DNA of 64,000 nt from Podocnemis expansa (Eukaryota > Chordata > Testudines > Podocnemididae). Under the pieces are notes generated by a model. That model was not told where the DNA came from. It ran no database searches and was given only the letters and a program-made list of their open reading frames with translations. How positions within the stretch are numbered: position 1 is the stretch's first letter; each line of letters opens with the position of its first letter. This document shows, piece by piece, positions 56,364-64,000 of this stretch. A program made the position numbers and the translations under genes. The DNA lies in assembly GCA_007922195.1 (NCBI GenBank), contig ML682059.1, positions 11,049,814 to 11,113,813 on the forward strand. The letters run 5' to 3'.

Positions 56364-57120
56364 GTAAGTTTGACACCCTACTTTGCTTATTTTCATTATG
56401 TGTACTAAATGTGGTCTTATGGAAATTTAGATTATTGCTATACTGGTGGTTCTCAATTCTTATTTTTTTAAGAGCTGAATATTTTAGCTAGAAAATAATA
56501 TATGAACATGGACAGTAGTGGTTCTGAGTCTGGGACGAAAGAGGTCCTAGTCTACCCATACATACCTATGGTTATTATTTCAAATGTATAACTTCCTTGA
56601 AATGAGAGGTTTTTTCCCCCAGAAAAGTGATACATTTGTCAGGTGTCCCACTTCTGTTTCTTTTGTCTTGCAGAAATTTTCATTCAGTATGTGTTGCCAA
56701 CTTCTTTGTCTGTATACCTTATTTAGTAGATTTTGTTTTTCTCAGAGCAGGTGATGTTTACCACACCTTCCCTCACTTTTTCTTGCACCTGATATTAGAT
56801 GACTGATGTTCAGGTGTCTGCTGTTCAGTTTTCTGAGGAAAACAGTCTCTTCAAGTTAATTATATAATCACAGACATTACCAAGCAGTTATTCATAATAA
56901 TGAAATGTGTATCATTTTTATTCACAAAAAATCCATGATAAAAGGAAATGCTGATTTTTCTTTATAAATCCCGATGCAAACCTTAGCAAAGGCTTCTTGT
57001 TTTAACTTAGGACAGTAGACAGTCAAAGTGACAAATAATTAAAGGTAACTTTAAAAAAAGAAAAGAAGAGGGAAAAAAGATGGCTTTCCAAACTCACCTC
57101 ACTGCTGGAAGAGTGTAGAG
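56364..57120. other. Intron 7 (5' part): nothing recognised
   Basis: No repeat or coding motif recognised. Confidence 0.45.
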
Positions 57121-57293
57121 CAGTGGCTCTCAGCCACTGTGTCAGGACATGTTACTGTGTCACCACACAGTGGTGTGTCATGGGGAGCTGTGGATATGGC
57201 TCAATCTGGCCTGGGGGAAATGGGCTGGTGTGTCCTATTGGGTTGCAGTATGCCACCATCTGTGTCACACCCTGCAAAAGTTGAGAACCACTG
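57121..57293. mobile_element. hAT-type miniature element in intron 7
   Basis: This 173-bp element begins CAGTGGCTCTCAGCCACTG and ends AAAAGTTGAGAACCACTG. The flanks are GTGTAGAG (57113-57120) and GTCTAGAA (57294-57301), an 8-bp duplication with two mismatches. It is non-coding. It lies 655 bp upstream of exon 8. Confidence 0.8.
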
Positions 57294-57948
57294 GTCTAGA
57301 AGGTCATTTTTTAATTGGTTGCTATTACCACTTCCTCAGTTTTCACAGTTTGCTTCCTTGTCACCACCTGCAAGTAACAACAGTAGAAGTCATAAGGTCT
57401 GCAAAGTCTAATACCAAGAATATAGCGCAAAAAAAAAAAGGCCTGACACAGTTTAACCAGGTTTCTGTAGGTGTAAGCAGCCCTGAGACACCTGCTTCTA
57501 GCTGTCCTGTTAGTTTTTCAGTGTTTTCATAAGCACCATCCTTGAGGAACCTAACATATGCAGCTGAAATCTTGCAGTCCTTCATAGGCCAAGTCATATT
57601 TTGTCATCAGTCCTACCAAATACTAAAATAAAATTTAATTAGGAGAAATTAATCATCCCTTTTTGATAGATGAAAATTAAATTATCAGATTTTTCTTAGC
57701 TTCAGTTTGTGAAGTGGAGTTGGATGTATAAAATATTGTATGTCTCTATTTGCTTAATGTTCTTTAAAACCAAAGTCTGGGGATTGCACATGTAATAAAT
57801 TTGTCTGAATACAACTCTTCATTGCAGTGCTGACCCACAACCATACATGCACTCTACCACCATTTCCATGTCATGTACTTGATCTCCATTTAGGTAACAT
57901 GTTTACTATTTTCAAATGAGAATAATCAAACCATTTTTTTTTTAACAG
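57294..57948. other. Intron 7 (3' part): nothing recognised
   Basis: AT-rich, ending in the T-rich tract before exon 8. Confidence 0.45.
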
Positions 57949-58065
57949 GAAAATGCTCCAGATATGGTATACCTAGGTTCTATGACCAATTTTGATTTGA
58001 CTTATGCATGGACGCAGGATAAATGTGTTCCTCTTGTTCGTGAAATTACATTTGAGAATGGAGAG
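57949..58065 (+). CDS. ERP44: ERP44 exon 8: domain b up to the b-b' junction (last exon in window)
   Basis: The acceptor is a T-rich tract ending TTTAACAG and the donor GTAAGG. Exactly 39 codons are encoded, beginning ENAPDMVYLGSMTNFDLTYA and continuing WTQDKCVPLVREITFENGE, with a phase 0 end. The cysteine in DKCVPLV is kept. The next expected segment (human LTEEGLPFLILFH) is not found before 64000, so intron 8 runs off the window and the b' domain, C-terminal tail and RDEL signal lie further right. Confidence 0.96.
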
Positions 58066-60309
58066 GTAAGGATTTCTTATTTCTTCTACCTTTTCTGCTT
58101 TTTTCATTTAAGCATCAAGCTGTTCTTTCATAAAACAAACTCCCTCTCTCTAGAACTCAGTTACTTTGTCTATTACTTTTGCATAAAAGAGTTTCACTTC
58201 ACTTTTCCATTTACTTTGTTTCTCAACTCTCAGTAAAGCAAATGTGAATTGGATGTAGGTTAGTGGGTGATCAGTGTACAGGATTATAGTTGAGGATGTG
58301 TGGCTCATTTTGAAAGTATCAGAAGACCTGTAATGCGGGTATAATGTGGTCTGAAATGTAGGTGTGTGGGTATGGTGTTGTGATCTTTGTGTATCAGTTA
58401 ACTTTTCTGAGCTTCTGTTTACCCATCATCAATAAATATAAAACCTATTTCATAGAGGTTTTGAAACTTAATTTTAGTGTAAAATGCTTATGTGAAAGTC
58501 ATTATATGTATGCTTAGTATTTGTGATTATTAAACTGTAAGCTTGAAAAATTTACCTTCAGGCCAGGATGAAAAATGCTTTGGTTATTTTGACACCAGTA
58601 ATTTTAAAGGAATAAAACTGTTGTGCGCTGTAGTTAATTATAAAATGTTGTCGGTCAACTTTCCATTTAATAAATTATGTAAAATATAACTTAATAGGGT
58701 TGGCAGTAAAAAATTAACTGAACATATTTACCAAACTCTACAATCATTAAAATCTAATAAATATTTGCTGAATAGTATTTGACTAGCTATAGAGCTGGAT
58801 AAAAGCCACAAAAATATTAATCAAATTATTCTAGGAATACCTGTAAAAATTATTAATATTTGCTGAGCTTTATTCAACCAGCACTGTTTGCTATGTCTGT
58901 CTTGCTTTTGTTTGACCTTCCTTCCCTTTCTATTTTCTACCACGTTTCATTCTTTAATAAATCAAGATGTATATTTTCCTGGATTGTTCTTAGTATTCAT
59001 TTCCTCATTCCTGTGTCTTTTACAACAGTTTCTTTTTTCCTTCCTTTATTGTATTCTTTTCCTCCTATTTTCTATCCTTTCTCATTCCCACCCCCAAACC
59101 GTAATTTACATATAAATATATAAACATACAAAATAAAAGGAAATACATTCAACTTACTAATTAGCTACACTCAAACAGTGCATTTAAACTAGAGCACCTG
59201 TGTTAAAACTGCAACATTCACAAATTATCCTATGTTCTCATTTTGGGGGCTTTTTAGCTCTCCTCCTCTATATGGAGTATCTTTAGCAGTTTTGGCTTTG
59301 TTCAAGTTAATCTTTTTGCATACATAATAGTGAAAAGATAAAGCAAAAATTATTTTGTCTGATAGACCACGTTAAGCATACTCTTTTTGTCAGCATTTAG
59401 ACTTATGGCAGTAGAAACTTCTGTTAAACACAATTTTCAATTCTTCATTTGCATTTCAACATGTACAGGATGCCAGGTATTTAGCATTTTTAGAACTGTG
59501 TGATGGATTTTTAGTGTACTTTTCCCACAGTGAAATCAGATTCTGATCCTTAGAAACCAAGGTTCATCATTGTAAGTTTGTATCAAGTTTCTGTCCCAAT
59601 TTTTCTAGTTGCTCTTATGACCCTCCATTCGTGTTTACTTAGGCAGATATTTACAATCCCAAGTCATTCCTAATCGACATTTTGCTTAGCAACATTTGTT
59701 TAAAAACTCAGTGCTGCCAGTAGTCACACAATTTCAAACATGCCCAAATTCTGATACTTCTGTCTGCTTGTAATTTTATAGGAGACAGACATTTAATATA
59801 TAAGGACACATAGTTTTAGAACAGCAGCATGAAGCACTGTCAATTCTTAAAGCTGTATTTCTTGAACTTGCCAGTAGGGTTGTAGAATATGATATAGATA
59901 AAAAGATATTTTCAATATTAAAATATTAGAAATTAACTTGAAATTGAGATCAGTTTTGGTAAATTACATTTATTTTTTTTCTTGTTTCCTTTGTTTAAAG
60001 TATTCTTAATATCAGATGAGGACTGTGTGCGCACTAGCCACACAAGTGGGAATTCAGAGCAGGGTTATTCATGGTGACATCAGACAGTGTACAGTGGTTG
60101 GACTTCAAAAAGTTTATTCCATTCTGAAGCTCTTTCCCAGCCTTAGAGATTCTCTGTACTTACAATTGAGAAATGTCTTTGGATCAAGTAATATCTCTCA
60201 AAATAGAAGAAATTAAATGTGATCACAGATTAACAAATCTGTTGAGAAAACTGTTTAAATATGTAAAGTACAAACTCTTAGAAGTCACAATAAACCATAC
60301 AGTGTAAAG
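58066..60309. other. Intron 8 (5' part): unassigned AT-rich sequence
   Basis: At about 58390-58510 the order TCTGAGCTTCTGTTTACCCA, TCATAGAGGTTTTGAAACTT and AAAATGCTTATGTGAAAGTC weakly resembles a MIR 3' half. A pyrimidine-rich segment lies near 58880-59110. A 66-codon frame at 60016-60216 has no recognised motif and no splice signals that would fit the next ERP44 exon. Confidence 0.4.
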
Positions 60310-60475
60310 TTCCTGAGGGATAGCTATGTTAGTCTTTGTACAGCAAAAACAACAAAAGTCCTGTGGCACCTTGAAGACTAACATGTTTCTTCTGCATATG
60401 GCAAAGTGGGTTGCAGCCCACAAAAGCTTATGCCTGAAGATGTTTAGTCTTTAAGGTGCCATGCGACTCTCATAT
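60310..60475. mobile_element. Hairpin element copy
   Basis: AGTCCTGTGGCACCTTGAAG, then ACTAACATG on the left pairs with the complement of GATGTTTAGTCTTTAAGGTG, then CCATGCGACTCT on the right. The centre reads GGGTTGCAGCCCACAAAAGC, with its own GCAGCCCAC/GTGGGTTGC-type dyad. The left edge GGGATAGCTATGTTAGTCTT matches the edges of the other hairpin copies. Confidence 0.72.
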
Positions 60476-60867
60476 GTTTTTCATGTGATATATAATGTGA
60501 TGAATTGTGGGTTTGGATTGCGGATTATTCTGGAAGGGGTAAAGGGCTCCATGAAGACATGCAGAAAAGCTGTGGGAGATCTTCTATTTCCGTGCACTCC
60601 ATGCAAAACTAAGAGCAGTTGCAGGAGGGAAGTCTAGAAGGTGAAATTAGAAGCTGTTCCATTTACTGATCATGGCAGAGAATGGGACTGGAAAGACGAA
60701 CAAAATAATACTCGTTATGGATTGTGTCTAATAAATCCCACAGACAAAACCCCTATTCCAGGTGTGTTTGTTAGCCTTGGAATAGAAATGGTATCAGGGA
60801 GCAGAAAGGTACTGCCAGTACCAGACTGGGTGAAATTGTTGGTGCATAGAATACCTAATTCAGTATG

Positions 60868-61530
60868 TCCACATTAGTGCTACTCAAGCAAGGAGTCCAT
60901 GCCACTTTTAAAGACTAATACATTTATTTAACGCATAAGCTTTTGTGGGCATAATCCCACTTCCTCAGGTGCATGAAATGGAAACTGATTGATGGATATT
61001 GATATATAATATGCACACGCATGCAGAGAAGGGTGTATCACAAGGTCAATTCAAACAGTTTCAGAGGGGTCATCTGTCTTTCAGCAAACCAAACATCTTA
61101 ATTCAAACAGTGTGGATGTGGGCCTTTAACAACAATAGGTGAGAATGTTAAAAGCAGGGAAATTACCTTTTGTAGCAAGACACTCATTCTCAATCCCTGT
61201 TCAGACCCAGTCTGATGGTGTCAGGTTTGCATATGAATCCATCTCTGCACTTTCATGGCGAAGTCTGCTTTGGAAGTTTCTTTGTTGAAGTATGTTAACA
61301 TTCATGTCAGTTACAGAGTGTCCTGGGAGACTGAGGTGCCCCCTACTGGTGTTTGGTACTACTGGACAGCTAGTTCAGAGTTTGACAAATACTGGCAGTA
61401 ACTTGTCATTTGTTAGGCAACACATGGTCCCTTTGGCAGAGAACACAGCATCCTTGGAGACAGGTCATCAGGAAAGCCATAGGAATCTCTTTGATGAAAG
61501 TGTCCTCAGGTTGCTCTTTTTTTTCTAGAC
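60868..61530 (-). mobile_element. Penelope-like relic (GIY-YIG endonuclease C-terminal region) with hairpin-family end
   Basis: Left edge 60888-60970 is a hairpin-family end (CAAGGAGTCCATGCCACTTT, GCATAAGCTTTTGTGGGCAT). On the minus strand 61370-61190 reads in pieces SLPGHSVTDMNVNI, LQQRNFQSRLRHESAEMDS and DWV(x)TGIENE, resembling the 'GEHFNLPGHS..DLKVAIL..... RLxxExxxI' C-terminus of GIY-YIG endonucleases in vertebrate Penelope-like elements. Coding is broken. Family recognition is from memory. It is the downstream counterpart of the relic at 27460-28450. Confidence 0.48.
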
Positions 61531-63061
61531 AAGCAAGGAAGTCAACCTATCCAATGATTAGAGATGGTCAAAATAATTAGGGTGGAAGGTAGGCAATTGC
61601 AACTCTCACCCCATAATGTTCATCAATATTTCAAATACTTTCAGACTTTCTAGCCCACTCTGTTAACAACGTGCCGTTTGTGGGACTTCGGAGAAATGAC
61701 TTCACTCGTATGAAAGATAACCTTGGTTGCCTAATGAATATATATTATTAAAAGGATAAAGTGCATGGACAGTGCAGTAGATGCTTTTCCCTGCCAGGAG
61801 GAGAAGGTGATATTTCAGCTAGACTATCTATCCAAGTGCTCCACTTTGTATTTCAGCTCTTGAAAAGTGTGTACAAATCAGCAATTAATTGGCCACACAA
61901 GCAGATACTTTTTCTTGTGGCCTCCTATGAAGGGTAGCTGAGGGCCCAGCCCATCTCATGTAAGTAGAACTGAGGAGGGGCAAACATGATTAAATATAGA
62001 GATTATTTGCGGGGGGGGAAAGAGAGTAGTAGTCAATAGTAAAATACAGCAGGATTTACATGGAGTCAAAAGGTATTTTCAGAAAGCTTTTATAAATTCC
62101 TATAAAAGACCAGCCTTGGTCTCACTCCAAAAGAGCATCTCGAATGTTCAAATGACAATCAGCTAGCTCACCCTGAAAAAAAACTGCAAGGTTTGTCTGA
62201 ACATTTACTGGTAAGATAAGTATTTACCACAACCTCTCTCTGCTTCTAAAAATATGTCCCCAGTGACTGTTAGATTTGGTGGTACAATGGAGAATATATC
62301 CTCAAAGTTGGAGGAAAGCAGAGAATATGAACTAAAGTCCATACAGTATTAGGAAAAGGATTTAAGAATCCTTGGATTTATATTAAAGTTAAGTGAGTTC
62401 TGGACCACCATTCACAATAAAAGAAAATAAAACTTTCAAAACACAACAGCCTGCCCCTTTTAGGAACTGAAGTTTGCCTGTCATTAGATGATGCTGAATG
62501 AGTGAGTTTGTTTTAATAGGAAGAGTCAACTGAGGTTCTAGCATGGGTACTGCAGTGGCGAACCACCAAGATATTTCTGAGATGGAAGAGTGAAAAAGCG
62601 AAGGAATTAAGAGAATAGATTGGGCCATAGAGTATATCTAGATTGAATGAGACTAATGTTAGAAAATATTACCTAACAAGGTCTATAAACGTGTGTGTTA
62701 CCCAGAGGAGATAGTGGAAGCCTCATTGATTAAGCCATTTAAATATGGGCAAAGCACTGCACCGCATACCATAGGATAGCCTTACAAAATTTACATGACA
62801 ATTTAATCACAGAGGCACAAAATGAGCTCTTCTACCCTTACAAAACAGCAACCATGAAAGGAAAAAAGTATTCAGGGATGAGGAAAAAAATAAGAGAGAA
62901 GTTGAATAAGTCTTGCATTATACCCTCAAGTTAGCTGGACTTGGACTTCAGCAAACTGAAAGAATGAATTCTGAAACTCCACGGCCTGTAAGAAAGCCCT
63001 ACTTACTACCACCTGTAGAGAGATTCACCCTTTAAATAAACAGCAAATACACTTTCTAAAT
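61531..63061. other. Intron 8: nothing recognised
   Basis: No exon matching the next ERP44 segment and no named repeat was recognised. A G-run occurs near 62011-62018. Confidence 0.45.
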
Positions 63062-63370
63062 CAGGAGTCTCAAACATGAGGACTAGTACGTTAGCCTGAG
63101 GGCTGCACCACTGTGACCTTTACATACAGCGATACCTTTTCATACAGTGGTACAAAGTGTAGTCAAAATGAAGAGTAATGTATGTATGCCAAGAGTAAAA
63201 AAGAAAGAATTACTTCCGTTCAAAATGGAGGTATCATCAGGAAGATAATGCAAAATTTAAAGTGTTACTCTTTATCAATGTTTTGAGAAATTCTAAGTGT
63301 CATTGTGGGCTGCAGGAAATAACTTTAGGGTGCCACATGTGGCCCACGGGCTGTGAGTTTGAGACCCCTG
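63062..63370. mobile_element. hAT-type miniature element (relative of 11735-11921)
   Basis: The element starts CAGGAGTCTCAAACATGAGG and ends GTGAGTTTGAGACCCCTG, with terminal inverted repeats of about 14 bp. The upstream 8-mer is TTCTAAAT. The downstream 8-mer is TTTAAAAA, running into an A-tract (63374-63399) that may have expanded and blurred the duplication. The shared internal words GAGGGCTGCACCACTG and GGCCCACGGGC link it to the copy at 11735. Confidence 0.75.
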
Positions 63371-63373
63371 TTT

Positions 63374-63399
63374 AAAAAAAAAAAAAAAAAAAAAAAAAA
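63374..63399 (+). repeat. Poly(A) tract, 26 A
   Basis: An uninterrupted A-run adjoins the downstream end of the hAT-type element. Confidence 0.95.
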
Positions 63400-63511
63400 T
63401 TGGTCTGAACTGTGGTGATTTTTCAGATGAGTGAAACCCAGGCTATTCAGGGTTTTGAAATCACCAATAGACTGAAATAACTCTGAAAGTTGACCACTAG
63501 TCTGTTTAGAT

Positions 63512-63810
63512 CAGTGGTCCCTAAACTGTAGTGTGCACCCCCTGGGGACACAGAAAATGTTTGAGGGGGGGCGGAGGAGGTGCAGCAGGGCATGGACCAG
63601 CCCCCAAATGATGGGGAGACAGTGCCACCCAGCCCATCTCTGCACCCAACTCCACTCCACTCCAACCCCTCCTTTGCTTCTAGCCTCACTCTGCTCCCAT
63701 TTCAAGCTCCTCTCATGGGCTGCCTGTGCATTCATTGGGTGTAGGGGGAGGGAGAAGGAGATTCTTTTATTAGCCAGAGGGGTACGACAGGAAGAGTTTG
63801 GGTGCCACTG
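63512..63810. mobile_element. hAT-type miniature element
   Basis: This 299-bp element begins CAGTGGTCCCTAAACTG and ends GAGTTTGGGTGCCACTG. The flanks GTTTAGAT (63504-63511) and ATTTAGAT (63811-63818) match at seven of eight bases. The interior contains GGGGGGGCGGAGGAGG and is non-coding. Open frames on both strands reflect the composition. Confidence 0.85.
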
Positions 63811-64000
63811 ATTTAGATACTGAAGAATGGTTGGTATGGGCCAGTAAGGTCAAAAAATCAGTGAGATACTGGGCTGTGTGGTTTTTGTTTTGCAAGTTTG
63901 GGGTTGTATTTATTTTATTTTTTTAATAAGTCTGATGATAGCAATTTCATACAAGCCATCCAATGTTCCCTCTAAGGGGAGAGGGCAGCTGAGCAACTCC

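Larger units (their letters stand above)
2696..58065 (+). other. ERP44: ERP44 gene body (partial; exons 2-8 in window)
   Basis: Seven exons join in frame into 235 codons that follow human ERP44 from about residue 20 to 254, with sauropsid-like substitutions. ERp44 is a soluble thioredoxin-family chaperone of the early secretory pathway. It forms mixed disulfides with ERO1 and unassembled clients such as IgM and adiponectin, and returns them from the Golgi to the ER through KDEL receptors. The visible part covers the redox-active a domain (exons 2-5) and most of the b domain (exons 6-8). The b' domain, the regulatory tail and the RDEL signal are not in the window. All donors begin GTAAG and all acceptors end AG. 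Introns 2-7 are 5559, 4834, 31909, 1982, 8796 and 1585 nt, in phases 1, 2, 1, 0, 2 and 0. The alignment to the human protein is from memory. Confidence 0.96.

Noticed and set aside
58066..64000. Search for the next ERP44 exon (expected LTEEGLPFLILFH)
   Set aside because: No matching peptide in any + strand frame with an AG acceptor, so intron 8 continues past the window.
1..64000. CRISPR arrays, bacterial operons, integrated phage or a novel defence system
   Set aside because: No regularly spaced direct repeats with spacers, no ribosome-binding sites and no dense ORFs. The window is intron-rich vertebrate DNA.
1..64000. tRNA, rRNA or other structured RNA genes
   Set aside because: I saw no tRNA A/B box pair in a cloverleaf context and no rRNA-like sequence. 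The hairpins at 6637, 49840, 50214 and 60310 are repeat-family palindromes, not microRNA candidates, because they occur in several copies.

Overview
The window is nuclear DNA from a vertebrate, most likely a turtle, with a crocodilian as second choice. It lies inside one protein-coding gene. Seven GT-AG exons on the + strand encode the N-terminal half of ERP44 (endoplasmic reticulum resident protein 44), reading continuously from the end of the signal-peptide region to the end of the second thioredoxin-like domain. The sauropsid assignment rests on the many CR1 retrotransposon copies with the typical reptile/bird 3' end. A turtle is preferred over a bird because the introns are very long and hold several other retroelement types: other LINEs, DIRS-like and Penelope-like relics.

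Gene layout: exon 2 (2696-2768), exon 3 (8328-8367), exon 4 (13202-13317), exon 5 (45227-45411), exon 6 (47394-47509), exon 7 (56306-56363) and exon 8 (57949-58065). Exon numbers assume one upstream exon as in the mammalian gene. Together they give 705 nt, 235 codons without a frameshift or stop, matching about residues 20-254 of the 406-residue human protein. Exon 1 lies left of the window. The remaining exons (b' domain, C-terminal tail, RDEL signal) lie to the right. The CRFS active site is intact, and its cysteine is the first complete codon of exon 4.

Everything else is intron. Intron 4 (32 kb) is the largest and is a stack of repeats: a DIRS-like recombinase relic at 18.3 kb, a GC-rich inverted-repeat element at 19.9-20.8 kb, hAT-type miniature elements, a Penelope-like relic at 27.5-28.4 kb, and a LINE/CR1 nest at 34.3-41.8 kb. 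That nest contains a nearly full-length CR1 broken by a 100-N assembly gap. An inverted-repeat element with TTAA flanks sits at 43.7-44.5 kb. Intron 5 is mostly one inverted-repeat element. Intron 6 carries a CR1 interrupted by a hAT-type element with a perfect 8-bp target duplication, two hairpin elements and a 2.9-kb LINE relic. Introns 7 and 8 carry more hAT-type, hairpin and Penelope-like relics.

I see no second host gene, no RNA gene and no novel multi-gene system. The most useful observations are the shared TA-centred target duplications of the hAT-type elements, the nested insertions that give relative ages, two oppositely oriented LINE halves that may be one 5'-inverted insertion, and the transposon that makes up about 73% of intron 5.
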